In this document: piece by piece, positions 6,544-15,034 of the stretch
Position numbering within the stretch: the stretch's first letter is position 1
Layout of the letters: each line of letters begins with the position of its first letter
Source: Oscillospiraceae bacterium
GTDB taxonomy: Bacteria; Bacillota_A; Clostridia; Oscillospirales; CAG-272
Assembly: GCA_015064195.1 (NCBI GenBank)
Contig: SVSO01000017.1
Span: 1-23,377 of the forward strand
DNA: 23,377 bases
Direction: 5' to 3'
Made by a program: the position numbers and the translations under genes
Notes under the pieces: generated by a model
What the model was told of the DNA's origin: nothing
Database searches by the model: none
What the model saw: the letters and a program-made list of their open reading frames with translations, nothing else

Positions 6544-9447
6544 TTACTGCGCTTTGACTTCTTCCATAACGAAGGCTTCCAGAATGTCGCCTTCCTTGAT
6601 GTCGTTGAAGCGTTCGAGGCCGATACCGCACTCGAAGCCCTGTGCGACTTCCCTGGCATCGTCCTTGAAGCGCTTGAGGGAGGAAATCTTGTCCTCGAAG
6701 ATCACCACGCCATCGCGGACGACGCGGATCTGCGCGTTTCTCGAAACCTTGCCGTCCTGCACATAAGAACCGGCGATGGTACCCACGTTGGGCACGTGGA
6801 TAGTCTGGCGCACCTCGGCATGACCCAGCAGAACCTCCTTGAAGGTGGGTGCCAGCATACCCTTCATTGCCGCCTCGATCTCCTCGATGCACTCGTAGAT
6901 GATGCGGTAAGTGCGGATCTCCACGGATTCCTTCTCCGCCTTGTCGATGGCTGTCTTATCGGGACGGACGTTGAAGCCGACGATGAGCGCATTGGATGCG
7001 GCTGCCAGCATGACGTCGCCCTCGGTGATGCCGCCGACAGCGGTGTGGATGATGTTGATGCGGACTTCCTCATTGGTGAGCTTGACGAGGGACTGCTTGA
7101 CAGCCTCAGCCGAGCCGCCCACATCTGCCTTGACGATGATGTTGAGATCCTTGACGCCCTCGGAGATCTGCGCGAACAGGTCGTTCAGGTTGACCTTGGC
7201 GTTTGCCTTGAACTGCTCCTCCTTGACCTTTTCGCGGCGCTGTTCTGCCAGCTCACGGGCCATGCGCTCGTCCTCGACTGCGGCAAATTCGTCACCGGAT
7301 TCGGGAACTTCCGCAAGACCGATGATCTCCACCGGAACGGACGGGCCTGCTGCCTTGACGGTTCTGCCCTTGTCGTCGGTCATGGCGCGGACACGACCTA
7401 CTGCCGTGCCTGCGATCACGATATCGCCGCTGTGGAGCGTACCGTTCTGCACGAGGACGGTCGCAACCGGGCCGCGGCCCTTATCCAGCTTTGCTTCGAG
7501 AATAAGACCCTTTGCGCGGCGGTTGGGATTGGCTTTCATTTCCTTCATATCCGCCACGAGAAGCACATTCTCCAGCAGATCGTCGATGCCCATCTTGGTG
7601 AGTGCCGATACGGGCACGCAGATGGTCTCGCCGCCCCATTCCTCGGGGAGAAGGTCGTATTTTGTCAGCTCCTGCTTGACGTTGTCGGGATTTGCGGTAG
7701 GTTTGTCCATCTTGTTGATGGCGACAACGATGTCAATGCCGGCTGCCTTTGCATGGTTGATCGCTTCCACGGTCTGAGGCATGATGCCGTCATCTGCCGC
7801 AACAACGAGGATTGCGATATCGGTGGATTTTGCACCGCGGGCGCGCATTGCCGTGAACGCCTCGTGACCGGGCGTATCGAGGAAGGTGATGTCGCGATCC
7901 TTGATGTGAACGCGGTATGCACCGATAGCCTGCGTGATGCCGCCAGCCTCGCCGGAGGTGACGTTGGTGTGGCGGATGGCGTCGAGGAGGGAAGTCTTAC
8001 CGTGGTCAACGTGACCCATGACGCAGACGACGGGATCGCGGGTAACCAGATCCTCTGCCGCATCCTCGGAATCGTCGAACAGACGCTCCTCGATGGTGAC
8101 GACCACTTCCTTCGTTACCTTTGCGCCAAGCTCATCGGCCACCAGATACGCGGTATCGTAGTCGATGATCTCGTTGACGGTCGCCATAACGCCAAGGCCC
8201 ATCAGCTTCTTGATGACCTCGCCTGCGGTCATCTTGAGGCGGCTTGCCAGCTCGCCGACGGAGATTTCGTCCGGAACGGTGATCTGGAGGGGCTGCTTCT
8301 TGGCGCGCTCCACGCCCTGCTTGCGGAGCTTTTCCATGGCCATGCGCTCTTTTTCGCGCTGACCGGAATAGTCGCGGGTGTTCTGCTTCTTGAGCTTCTG
8401 CTTCTCGCCCCGTGCATCCTTGGAGGATTCGGGTACGAAGTTTTCGAGACGCTCATCGTATTTTTCCAGATCCACAGTCGTGGTGCGGGTATCGACAATG
8501 CGGCTCTCACCGGGATTCTTCGGTGCATTCTGACCGCGGGTGTAGGTGTGAACCGGTGCGGGCTTCGGGCCGGTGGAACGCTTTTCGCTGCCGTAATCCT
8601 TGTCCTTGAAGCCGCCGCCCTGCTGACGGTCTTTGTTCCAGCCGCCGTTCTGCGGACGGTTGTTGTCGCGATTCTGGAAATCACGGCGCTCGCCGTTCTG
8701 GAATCCGCCCTGGGGACGGTCATTTCTCTGGAAATTGCCCTGGGGACGATCACCCTGCGGGCGGTCGTTTTTCTGGAAATTGCTGTTCTGCGGGCGATTG
8801 TTGTCACGATTCTGGAAATCGCGGCGCTCGCCGTTCTGCGGACGATCGTTTCTTTGGAACCCGCCGTTCTGGGGACGATTGCCGTCGCGGTTGTCACGGT
8901 TCTGGAAGTCGCGGCGTTCACCGTTCTGGGGGCGATTGTTCTGCTGGGGACGATTTTCCGTGCGCGGTGCATCCTGACGCTGAACGGGCTTCGGCGCGGC
9001 AGGCTTGGGAGCTTCCGTCTTGGGAGCAGCCGGCTTCGGAGCTTCGGCTTTAGGAGCTTCTGCCTTCGGAGCTTCAGCTTTGGGAGCTTCAGCTTTAGGA
9101 GCTTCGGCTTTGGGAGCTTCGGCTTTGGGAGCTTCAGCCTTGGGAGCTTCAGCTTTGGGAGCTTCAGCCTTGGGAGCGGCTGCTTTGGGAGTCTTCGGCT
9201 TTGCGGGCTTCGGCTCGGGCATTTCGATCTTGATCTTGCCGTCGATATAATCGTCGAGGCTGTCGATCTGACTGCGTTCGGTCAGGGTGCTGATCACGAG
9301 TCCGAACTCATCGGGCGTCAGCACGGTGGAATGGGTCTTACCCTCGATTCCGCGTTCAGCCAGCACGTCGATGATCTCCTTGTTTTTCATGCCGAGATCC
9401 TTGGCGAGGTTGCTTACGCGGGTCTGATTCTTCTGGTTTGCTGCCAT
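6544..9447 (-). CDS. infB: Translation initiation factor IF-2
   Basis: A 967-residue GTPase that delivers fMet-tRNA to the 30S subunit and promotes subunit joining. Order: N-terminal IF2_N domain (residues 3-55), a low-complexity linker made of APKAE pentapeptides (about 91-150) and then N/Q/R/G-rich repeats such as [15 protein letters not shown] (165-270), a second IF2_N (about 390-445), then the G domain with G1 GHVDHGKTS (478-486), G3 DTPGHEAF (524-531), G4 NKMD (578-581) and G5 SAL (614-616), followed by domains II-IV. It is last in the operon and 39 bases after ylxQ. The repeat linker makes it longer than many Firmicute homologues. The start follows AAAGGA at a rather long 13 bases. Confidence 0.98.
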   Translation of the reverse strand: MAANQKNQTRVSNLAKDLGMKNKEIIDVLAERGIEGKTHSTVLTPDEFGLVISTLTERSQIDSLDDYIDGKIKIEMPEPKPAKPKTPKAAAPKAEAPKAEAPKAEAPKAEAPKAEAPKAEAPKAEAPKAEAPKAEAPKPAAPKTEAPKPAAPKPVQRQDAPRTENRPQQNNRPQNGERRDFQNRDNRDGNRPQNGGFQRNDRPQNGERRDFQNRDNNRPQNSNFQKNDRPQGDRPQGNFQRNDRPQGGFQNGERRDFQNRDNNRPQNGGWNKDRQQGGGFKDKDYGSEKRSTGPKPAPVHTYTRGQNAPKNPGESRIVDTRTTTVDLEKYDERLENFVPESSKDARGEKQKLKKQNTRDYSGQREKERMAMEKLRKQGVERAKKQPLQITVPDEISVGELASRLKMTAGEVIKKLMGLGVMATVNEIIDYDTAYLVADELGAKVTKEVVVTIEERLFDDSEDAAEDLVTRDPVVCVMGHVDHGKTSLLDAIRHTNVTSGEAGGITQAIGAYRVHIKDRDITFLDTPGHEAFTAMRARGAKSTDIAILVVAADDGIMPQTVEAINHAKAAGIDIVVAINKMDKPTANPDNVKQELTKYDLLPEEWGGETICVPVSALTKMGIDDLLENVLLVADMKEMKANPNRRAKGLILEAKLDKGRGPVATVLVQNGTLHSGDIVIAGTAVGRVRAMTDDKGRTVKAAGPSVPVEIIGLAEVPESGDEFAAVEDERMARELAEQRREKVKEEQFKANAKVNLNDLFAQISEGVKDLNIIVKADVGGSAEAVKQSLVKLTNEEVRINIIHTAVGGITEGDVMLAAASNALIVGFNVRPDKTAIDKAEKESVEIRTYRIIYECIEEIEAAMKGMLAPTFKEVLLGHAEVRQTIHVPNVGTIAGSYVQDGKVSRNAQIRVVRDGVVIFEDKISSLKRFKDDAREVAQGFECGIGLERFNDIKEGDILEAFVMEEVKAQ
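8638..8955 (-). repeat. Imperfect N/Q/R/G-rich repeats in infB
   Basis: Units built on [15 protein letters not shown] and (N/D)RPQ(N/G)G recur at irregular spacing over residues 165-270 of IF-2. They encode a disordered, positively charged, asparagine- and glutamine-rich linker distinct from the APKAE tract. Confidence 0.85.
8998..9177 (-). repeat. Tandem 15-bp repeats in infB ([10 protein letters not shown] units)
   Basis: About twelve near-identical 15-base units, each encoding Ala-Pro-Lys-Ala-Glu or a close variant, run in tandem in the IF-2 linker. Units differ mostly at third codon positions. This is a coding microsatellite-like tract whose copy number could change by slippage in multiples of five codons. 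Confidence 0.9.
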
Positions 9448-9486
9448 ATTCTGATGTTCATCCTTTCGGTACGGTAATATCTATGA

Positions 9487-9852
9487 TTATTCGTCAAACA
9501 GTGCGGCGATTCCGTTTACAAAGTTCATGTCGGAAACGCCGATGACGGCAATGTCTGCCGTTTTTCCGATCTGCTTCGATAATACGGATGAGGGGAGCTT
9601 TGTCAGGCATACATCTGCGTCGTAATAGCTGCAGGCGTCGGTGATGCGCTTTTTGGTATTTTCGGATGCATCGCCCGCTACGATGACCAGCGGAAGCTGG
9701 CCGCGGCGGATAGCATCGCGGCATAAATCCGTGCCGCAAATGAGCTTTCTCGCTCTTGCTGCGAATCCCAGCAGGCCGAGGAGCTTTTTGTCCGCGCCGT
9801 CACGCAGGCGGTGGATGCAAGCATTTTCGCTTGATGCTGTTTTGTCACTCAT
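9487..9852 (-). CDS. ylxQ: L7Ae/L30e-family ribosomal protein-like RNA-binding protein YlxQ
   Basis: A 121-residue protein of the L7Ae/YbxF/YlxQ family, RNA-binding proteins related to kink-turn binders. Landmarks are KKLLGLLGFAARARKLICGT, LPLVIVAGDASENTKKRI and DIAVIGVSDMNFVNGIAALF. The ATG at 9852 overlaps the end of rnpM by 8 bp (ATGAGTGA) with AAAGGAG upstream; a longer open frame to 10047 is only the shadow of rnpM. It occupies its conserved place between ylxR/rnpM and infB. The exact role of YlxQ is not established. Confidence 0.93.
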   Translation of the reverse strand: MSDKTASSENACIHRLRDGADKKLLGLLGFAARARKLICGTDLCRDAIRRGQLPLVIVAGDASENTKKRITDACSYYDADVCLTKLPSSVLSKQIGKTADIAVIGVSDMNFVNGIAALFDE

Positions 9853-10135
9853 GTTCGGCAAGCTCCTTTTCCAGCGCGTCCCACACATCATCGGGGATCG
9901 TGACCTCCAGACTGCGGTCGATGCGCTTCTGCTTTCTGCATTTTTTGAGACAGTCCACGCTTTTGCATACATATGCGCCTCTGCCGGACTTTTTGCCGAT
10001 GAGATCCAGCGACACACTGCCGTCGGGTGCGCGCACCACGCGGGCAAGCTCGGACTTGGGCTTCATTTCGCCGCAGCCGAGGCATTTGCGCTCGGGAATT
10101 TTCTTTTTGGGTCTTGCCTGATTGTTTTCCTGCAA
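9845..10135 (-). CDS. rnpM: YlxR/RnpM family protein (DUF448, RNase P modulator)
   Basis: A 96-residue basic protein. IPERKCLGCGEMKPKSEL and the GRGAYVC motif with the following DCLKKC define the YlxR fold, known in Bacillus subtilis to bind the RNase P RNA and modulate its activity. The four cysteines (CLGC, CKSVDC region) could bind metal, as in many members. The start is TTG at 10135 with GGAGG about 10 bases upstream. It lies 115 bases after nusA and overlaps ylxQ. Confidence 0.93.
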   Translation of the reverse strand: MQENNQARPKKKIPERKCLGCGEMKPKSELARVVRAPDGSVSLDLIGKKSGRGAYVCKSVDCLKKCRKQKRIDRSLEVTIPDDVWDALEKELAEHE

Positions 10136-10250
10136 AATACGATTTCCTCCGTATTACGATTGTCGTCACATCCCGCATCTGTCCGACTGCGCCGCAGCGC
10201 ACGCGTACCGATGTGGGATCGTTATCTGCTTCTTCTATGGTACATGACGG

Positions 10251-11357
10251 TCAGTTGGCGGAATCTTCGTCGGATTCGTCGGCTGCGTCGATGATGGCGC
10301 GCTTTGCGGCTTCTTCTTCCTCAAGAGCGGATTTGGTCTTGATGTCGATCTTGAAGCCGGTGAGACGTGCGGCGAGACGTGCGTTCTGGCCTTCTTTGCC
10401 GATGGCGAGGGAGAGCTGATCCGCATCCACCACCACGCGGCAGGACTTTTCGCTGTCCAGCACGACTTCCTTGACCGCTGCGGGAGAAAGTGCGGCGCTG
10501 ACGTATTCCACCGGATCCTCGCTGTACTTCACGATGTCGATCTTTTCACCGCGCAGCTCAGAGACGATGCTCTGGATACGCATACCGCGATTACCGATGC
10601 ACGCGCCGATGGGGTCCACATTTTCGTCGCGGCTCATGACGGCCATCTTGGTGCGGGAGCCGGCTTCACGGGTGATAGACATGATGACCACCGTGCCGTC
10701 CTGGATCTCGGGGATCTCCAGCTCAAAGAGACGCTTGACAAGGCCGGGAGCAGTGCGGGAGAGGGATACCAGCGGGCCGCGGAGGGTCTCCTTCATGACC
10801 TCGGTGACGAACACCTTGATGTGGTCGCCCACGTTGAAATGCTCGCCGGGGATCTGATCCTGCTTCTTCAGGTAGACCTTGCTGGTTCCGGTATCCACCA
10901 GTACATCCTCATTTTCGGGATCGACCTTATCGACGATGGCGGTGATGATCTCTTCCTTCTTGCTTTCGTATTCTTTGATCATCATGGAGCGTTCCGCCTC
11001 ACGGATGCCCTGAATGATGACCTGCTTTGCGGTCTGTGCGGAAAGGCGGCGGAAATTCTTGGGCTTCAGCTCGATCTCGCAGATATCGCCGAGGGCGTAT
11101 TTGCGGTTGATCTTGAGTGCTTCGGGAAGGGTGATCTCCGTCTCCTCGTCGAGAACCTCCTCAACGATGGTCTTCTGCTCAAACATACGGATGGACTGCT
11201 TTTCCTTGTTGATGTCCACGCGTACATTGGCAAGACCGTTGCGGTCACGCTTGTATGCGCTGACGAGAGCAGCCTCTACGCGCTCAAGCATATAATCGGT
11301 GGAAATTCCTTTTTCCTTTTCGAGAGCTTCCAGCGCTTCAAACAGTTCGGAATTCAT
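10251..11357 (-). CDS. nusA: Transcription termination/antitermination factor NusA
   Basis: A 368-residue RNA polymerase-associated factor that affects pausing, termination and antitermination. Order: N-terminal RNAP-binding domain (1-125), S1 domain (about 135-200), KH1 with the GNRG loop (255-258, after DPIGACIGNRG) and KH2 with GKEG (320-323, in LAIGKEGQNARLAARLTG). It ends in an acidic tail and lacks the C-terminal acidic repeats of E. coli NusA, which is normal for Firmicutes. It lies 31 bases after rimP. Confidence 0.98.
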   Translation of the reverse strand: MNSELFEALEALEKEKGISTDYMLERVEAALVSAYKRDRNGLANVRVDINKEKQSIRMFEQKTIVEEVLDEETEITLPEALKINRKYALGDICEIELKPKNFRRLSAQTAKQVIIQGIREAERSMMIKEYESKKEEIITAIVDKVDPENEDVLVDTGTSKVYLKKQDQIPGEHFNVGDHIKVFVTEVMKETLRGPLVSLSRTAPGLVKRLFELEIPEIQDGTVVIMSITREAGSRTKMAVMSRDENVDPIGACIGNRGMRIQSIVSELRGEKIDIVKYSEDPVEYVSAALSPAAVKEVVLDSEKSCRVVVDADQLSLAIGKEGQNARLAARLTGFKIDIKTKSALEEEEAAKRAIIDAADESDEDSAN

Positions 11358-11388
11358 TTTTTGTAACCAAGCCTTTCTATAAACTTAA

Positions 11389-11871
11389 TCAGAAATCGTA
11401 TACGGTCTTTGCCTTGGAGACCGCTTCATGGGGGATCGTGACCTCGCCGCCGTCCGCGTCAAGGGTGATCTTTCCGTCCTCATAGGCCTTGAGAATGCCG
11501 ACGAAGGACTTTTTGCCGGGATAGGCTTCGATGGGCGCAAACAGCCTCAGCTCCGCCTTTTCGCCGATGCAGACCTCGTAGTGCCAGTCGTACCTGAGAT
11601 CGCGCTCAAGTCCGGGGGAGGAGACTTCCAGATGGTAGGCATCCTCGATGGGGTCAAGCTCGTCGAGCAGGGGATCGATGGCGCGATGCACCTTCTCGCA
11701 GTCGTCGATGTCGATTCCGTCGTCGCTGTCGATGGTAAAGCGGAGGAAATAATCCGCGCCTTCCTTGACATATTCGATGTCCCAGACCTCATAGCCCAGC
11801 TCATTGATGACGGGCGTGAGGGCTTCGGACACGACGGAGACAATGTTTTTTGATGATTTTTTGTTTTTCAC
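11389..11871 (-). CDS. rimP: Ribosome maturation factor RimP
   Basis: A 160-residue protein needed for 30S subunit maturation. The N-terminal alpha/beta domain holds the family motifs GYEVWDIEYVKEGADYFLRF, DDCEKVHRAIDPLLDE and YHLEVSSPGLERDLR; the C-terminal SH3-like domain covers about 95-160. The start is GTG at 11871 with GGAG 8 bases upstream. It is first in the rimP-nusA-rnpM-ylxQ-infB operon, behind a leader hairpin. Confidence 0.97.
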   Translation of the reverse strand: MKNKKSSKNIVSVVSEALTPVINELGYEVWDIEYVKEGADYFLRFTIDSDDGIDIDDCEKVHRAIDPLLDELDPIEDAYHLEVSSPGLERDLRYDWHYEVCIGEKAELRLFAPIEAYPGKKSFVGILKAYEDGKITLDADGGEVTIPHEAVSKAKTVYDF

Positions 11872-11907
11872 TTACAATACTCCGTTTGTGCTATGCGGCA
11901 TAAATTA

Positions 11908-11931
11908 AGAGTGGGTTTTGCGACCCACTCT
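11908..11931 (-). promoter_or_regulatory. Hairpin in the rimP leader
   Basis: Perfect 9-bp stem AGAGTGGGT/ACCCACTCT with a 6-base loop, 36 bases before the rimP start. Hairpins of this kind (short leader stem of G/C core, no strong T-run) are often seen ahead of rimP in Firmicutes. Its 5' arm contains part of a GGAG, which may limit use of a tiny upstream frame. Confidence 0.75.
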
Positions 11932-11956
11932 CCTTATCATTACAGCTTACAATAAC

Positions 11957-11985
11957 AGTATAACACATATCTTCAGAAAATGCAA
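11957..11985 (-). promoter_or_regulatory. Promoter of the rimP-infB operon
   Basis: TTGCAT (11985-11980), 17-base spacer, TATACT (11962-11957) on the minus strand. Confidence 0.82.
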
Positions 11986-12035
11986 GAGTTATTTGAAAAA
12001 AATCCAAAATTTTTACTCCGGACCGGGATAAGCAG

Positions 12036-12070
12036 AAAAACACAGAAAGCGGCCGAAGCCGCTTCCTGTG
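12036..12070 (-). terminator. Terminator of the candidate small RNA
   Basis: Minus-strand stem CACAGGAAGCGGC/GCCGCTTTCTGTG (13 bp, one G-U pair) with a TTCG tetraloop, followed by TTTTT. A textbook intrinsic terminator; the UUCG loop adds stability. Confidence 0.92.
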
Positions 12071-12182
12071 CAAAAGAAAGAAAAAGAAAGGAAAAGAAAA
12101 GAAAGTAGAAAAATAGTAACGCGCGCGATTGCAGCTCTACTCAGGAAGCAATCGCAGTGAGCGGCTGACATATCCGCTCACT
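12036..12182 (-). ncRNA. Candidate small regulatory RNA, about 147 nt
   Basis: Transcription from the perfect promoter at 12189-12217 should start near 12182, exactly at the first base of a 9-bp hairpin (AGTGAGCGG/CCGCTCACT, 9-base loop, 12182-12156). A second hairpin abuts it: GCGATTGC/GCAATCGC with a 15-base loop (12155-12125). Then comes about 48 nt of nearly pure U/C (12118-12072), and a strong terminator (12070-12036). No reading frame with a ribosome site fits. The exact match of the predicted start to a hairpin boundary, the consensus promoter and the terminator together make a real RNA gene likely. It is not recognised as a known family; 6S, tmRNA, SRP and RNase P signatures are absent. 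Confidence 0.75.
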
Positions 12183-12188
12183 GCGATT

Positions 12189-12217
12189 ATTATATCACAT
12201 AATTTGCATTTTGTCAA
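12189..12217 (-). promoter_or_regulatory. Perfect consensus promoter of the candidate small RNA
   Basis: TTGACA (12217-12212), 17-base spacer, TATAAT (12194-12189), both boxes fully consensus. It lies 20 bases after the stop codon of the ABC exporter gene, and no protein gene follows it for 310 bases. Confidence 0.92.
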
Positions 12218-12236
12218 TCCCTTTGTACAAAAATTA

Positions 12237-14120
12237 TCACAGGGCTGCCCCGATCCGCCGATCGGCGTCGTGACTGCGGCAAAGTCTTGCGTACAGCCCG
12301 TCTCTTGCCACAAGCTCGTCGTGCCGGCCGGATTCCACGATCTTTCCGTGCTCCAGCACAAGGATGTTGTCGGCGCGCATGACGGTGGACAGCCGGTGGG
12401 CGATGACGATGATGGTGCGGCTGCCCGCCAGCGATTCGATGGCCGCCTGAATCTCCGCCTCCGTCTCATTGTCCACGGCGCTGGTGGCTTCATCGAGGAT
12501 GAGGATGGGCGTATCCCGCAGGACGGCGCGGGCGATGGCGATGCGCTGCTTCTGACCGCCGGAGAGCCGCACGCCCCGTTCGCCGATGAGCGTGTTGTAG
12601 CCGTCGGGCATGGCCATGATGAATTCGTCGGCGTGGGCGATCTTGGCGGCGGCGCGGATTTTCTCCATGTCAAGCTCGCGCACGGAGGAGGACACGATCA
12701 TATCCGTGTCGGGATTTTTATGGATCACGTTGGTCAGCTTTTCCGACACGCCGCGAACCTCAAGACTGCCGTCCGCTTTTGTGATGTGCGAAAACTCCTC
12801 GCTGCTTGTGAACGCGAGGCCGTAGGCGATATTTTCCGCGATGGTGCCGTTGAACAGGAACACATCCTGCAGTACCATGGAGATTTGTGCGCGCAGGGAA
12901 CGGAGGCTGGCGGAGCGGATGTCGGTGCCGTCCAGCTTCACACAGCCGGAGATGGGATCGTAGAATCGCTCCAGCAGTGAAACGATGGTGGTCTTGCCCA
13001 CACCGGTCGGGCCGACCAGTGCGATCATCTCGCCGGGCTTTGCGGTGAAGGAAATGTTGTCCAGCAGAGGCTCGGCGGGATTGTAATGGAAGGTGACGTT
13101 TTCAAATTCGATTTTGCCCTCGCCCCGGGGAATTTCCACCGCATCGGGCGCTTCCTTCACCTCCGGCTCGCTGTCCAGCACCTCGAACACGCGCTGTGCG
13201 CTGGCGGCGGCGACCTGCAGATCCTCCACCAGACGTGCGAGAACGGCCAGCGGTGTGTAGAACAGGCTCAGATACATGACAAAGCCCACGATGTCGGAGA
13301 TGGCCATTTTGCCGTCCAGCGCCAGCATTCCGCCGAACAGTACCACGATGATGGTGCCGATGGAGGTGATAAGCTCAATGCCGGGAGTGAACACAGCGTT
13401 GGCCAGATTGGCGCGGATGTTGACCTTGGCGTAATAGCGGCAGTTGTCCGTCATTTTTTCATGCTCGCTCTCCTCGCATCCGAAGGCCTGGATTTCCTTC
13501 ATGCCGGTGAGATTGTCCTGAAAAACGCCGTTCAGCTCACCCAGCACCCGGGAATTGATGCGGAACATGGGCGCGACCTTTTTGGAGTAGAGCCAGCCTG
13601 CGATGATGACCACGGGAACGGGGATGAGGGTGATGAGTGCCAGCTCCGCATTGATGGTAAACATCATGATGCAGACGCCGATGATGACCAGCAGATTGGA
13701 CACCAGATCGGGGATGGAATGGGCGATGAGCACCTCAAACTGGCGGGTATCGTTGACGAGGCGGCTCATCAGCTCACCGGTCTGCTTGTCCTGATAATAG
13801 CGCATGGAGAGGGTCTCCAGCTTGTCGTAGACCTTGAGAGTCAGCTCGGCCACGAACCGCCATGCGGCAACGTGTGCCACGCCGAGGGTAATGCCCCGGC
13901 AGACCGCGCGGGCGAGATAGGCGGTCACAAGCACCAGCGCATAGATGACGAGCAGACGCTTGGTCAGTCCCTCCGGCGATTCCAGCGATGCGGTGAAGGA
14001 GCGGAGCAGTGCGGGCGTGACCAGATTGAGAATGGCGGCGCCGATGATACCGACGCAGGCGAAGATCATGGTTCCGATGTGATTTTTAGCCAGTGTGAGA
14101 AGGCGGCTTACAAGTTTCAT
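12237..14120 (-). CDS. ABC exporter, fused membrane and ATPase half-transporter
   Basis: A 627-residue type IV ABC exporter half, expected to dimerise and pump lipids, drugs or peptides out. Residues 1-310 form the six-helix ABC_membrane domain. The ATPase domain shows Walker A GPTGVGKT (370-377), Q-loop Gln418, signature LSGGQ (519-523), Walker B ILILDE (539-544) and H-loop His575. Between the Q-loop region (AENIAYG) and the helix IRAAAKIAHADEFI there is an extra stretch of about 49 residues (435-483) not present in typical homologues. The ATG at 14120 follows araC by 6 bases with GAGGT inside its end, so the two are an operon. The substrate is unknown. Confidence 0.95.
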   Translation of the reverse strand: MKLVSRLLTLAKNHIGTMIFACVGIIGAAILNLVTPALLRSFTASLESPEGLTKRLLVIYALVLVTAYLARAVCRGITLGVAHVAAWRFVAELTLKVYDKLETLSMRYYQDKQTGELMSRLVNDTRQFEVLIAHSIPDLVSNLLVIIGVCIMMFTINAELALITLIPVPVVIIAGWLYSKKVAPMFRINSRVLGELNGVFQDNLTGMKEIQAFGCEESEHEKMTDNCRYYAKVNIRANLANAVFTPGIELITSIGTIIVVLFGGMLALDGKMAISDIVGFVMYLSLFYTPLAVLARLVEDLQVAAASAQRVFEVLDSEPEVKEAPDAVEIPRGEGKIEFENVTFHYNPAEPLLDNISFTAKPGEMIALVGPTGVGKTTIVSLLERFYDPISGCVKLDGTDIRSASLRSLRAQISMVLQDVFLFNGTIAENIAYGLAFTSSEEFSHITKADGSLEVRGVSEKLTNVIHKNPDTDMIVSSSVRELDMEKIRAAAKIAHADEFIMAMPDGYNTLIGERGVRLSGGQKQRIAIARAVLRDTPILILDEATSAVDNETEAEIQAAIESLAGSRTIIVIAHRLSTVMRADNILVLEHGKIVESGRHDELVARDGLYARLCRSHDADRRIGAAL

Positions 14121-14126
14121 TGGCGG

Positions 14127-15002
14127 TTACCTCGATTGAGCATCCCGGAATGCCTTGGGCGACAGACCGGTGAAGGAATGGAAAAAGCGGCTGAAGGAGT
14201 AGATGTCGGAAAATCCCAGCTCCTCGCCGATGGCGGAAATGGAGCGGTTGGTGGTGCGCAGGAGATTTTTTGCATATTCGATGCGCAGAGAGCGGCAGTA
14301 CAGGATGACACTCTGGTGATAATGCCGCCGGAAGTTGCGGGTGAGGGTGTACTTGTTGACATGGAACTGCCCTGACAGGGAGTCGAGGGTGATGGGCTGG
14401 AGAAAGTTTGCGTCGATGAAGCTTTTGACGGCGGCGATCTCACTGCATCGCGTGTCTTTCTCGGCGGGATGGGACTGTTCAAACTGTTCGAGAATGAGCG
14501 TGACAAGCTCGATGAGCCGCGCCTTGTAGAGAAGCTCGTAATGGGGTGGCTTTTTGACATAGAGATGGATCACATCAAAGAACAGCCGCTGAAACCGATC
14601 CGCATCCATGGGGCGGAAAACGGTGGGGATCGGGACGCCGGCAAGGATGTCATCGCTGATGAGAGAAAGCTCCTCGGTGGACATATCGCCGCGATTTTTG
14701 AAGGATACGGTGCGTTTCTCACTCTGATCAGAGTAGATCAGATCGAAATGTATGTGGGGCTGGACAAAATCCTGTCCCGCGCCGCATTGAAAGGAGTGAG
14801 GAACGCCGGGACGGATGAGCACCACATCGTTTTTTCTGCAGTGATGCGCCGTTCCGTCAACGGTGATGGTACAGCTGCCGCCGCGCACATAGATCAGCTC
14901 ATAGTCGAACAGCACCCGCGTCTTTATGACATACTGTGCGGCGATGGTGGAGTGCATGGCGGTGTGAATGTAAGGAGAGATGGCGTTTCGGTTCATATTC
15001 AT
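14127..15002 (-). CDS. AraC-family transcriptional regulator with cupin sensor domain
   Basis: A 291-residue regulator. The N-terminal part (to about 110) is an AraC_binding cupin (YELIYVRGGSCTITVDG, VVLIRPGVPHSF). The C-terminal 100 residues hold the two helix-turn-helices: ITLDSLSGQFHVNKYTLTRNFRRHY and ISAIGEELGFSDIYSFSRFFHSFTGLSPKAFR. Members of this type usually sense sugars. No clear ribosome site precedes any candidate start; ATG at 15002 is chosen, TTG at 15008 and ATG at 14996 are alternatives. It is divergent from the GH172 gene and in an operon with the exporter, so either or both may be its targets. Confidence 0.9.
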   Translation of the reverse strand: MNMNRNAISPYIHTAMHSTIAAQYVIKTRVLFDYELIYVRGGSCTITVDGTAHHCRKNDVVLIRPGVPHSFQCGAGQDFVQPHIHFDLIYSDQSEKRTVSFKNRGDMSTEELSLISDDILAGVPIPTVFRPMDADRFQRLFFDVIHLYVKKPPHYELLYKARLIELVTLILEQFEQSHPAEKDTRCSEIAAVKSFIDANFLQPITLDSLSGQFHVNKYTLTRNFRRHYHQSVILYCRSLRIEYAKNLLRTTNRSISAIGEELGFSDIYSFSRFFHSFTGLSPKAFRDAQSR

Positions 15003-15034
15003 CGTCAATAACTGTTAAATATTTTGCCAAGTCC

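Noticed and set aside
8998..9177. CRISPR-like regular repeats
   Set aside because: The 15-bp units are contiguous with no unique spacers and encode APKAE in the frame of infB.
6460..9477. A 1005-codon open frame on the plus strand opposite infB
   Set aside because: It is the antisense shadow of the GC-rich, repeat-containing infB gene; it shows repetitive Gly-Ala-Ser and Phe-Arg-Ser runs, no known domain, and infB is unmistakable.
9853..10047. N-terminal extension of YlxQ
   Set aside because: It overlaps rnpM in another frame; the ATG at 9852 has its own ribosome site and matches the family start.
11881..11907. A nine-residue leader frame ending at the rimP start
   Set aside because: ATGCCGCATAGC... 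to TAA is very short and its upstream GGAG is within the leader hairpin; not enough to call translated.
12041..12188. A riboswitch or attenuator for rimP rather than a small RNA
   Set aside because: The strong terminator at 12036 and the separate rimP promoter at 11957-11985 uncouple it from rimP; two simultaneous hairpins rather than competing ones fit the predicted start.
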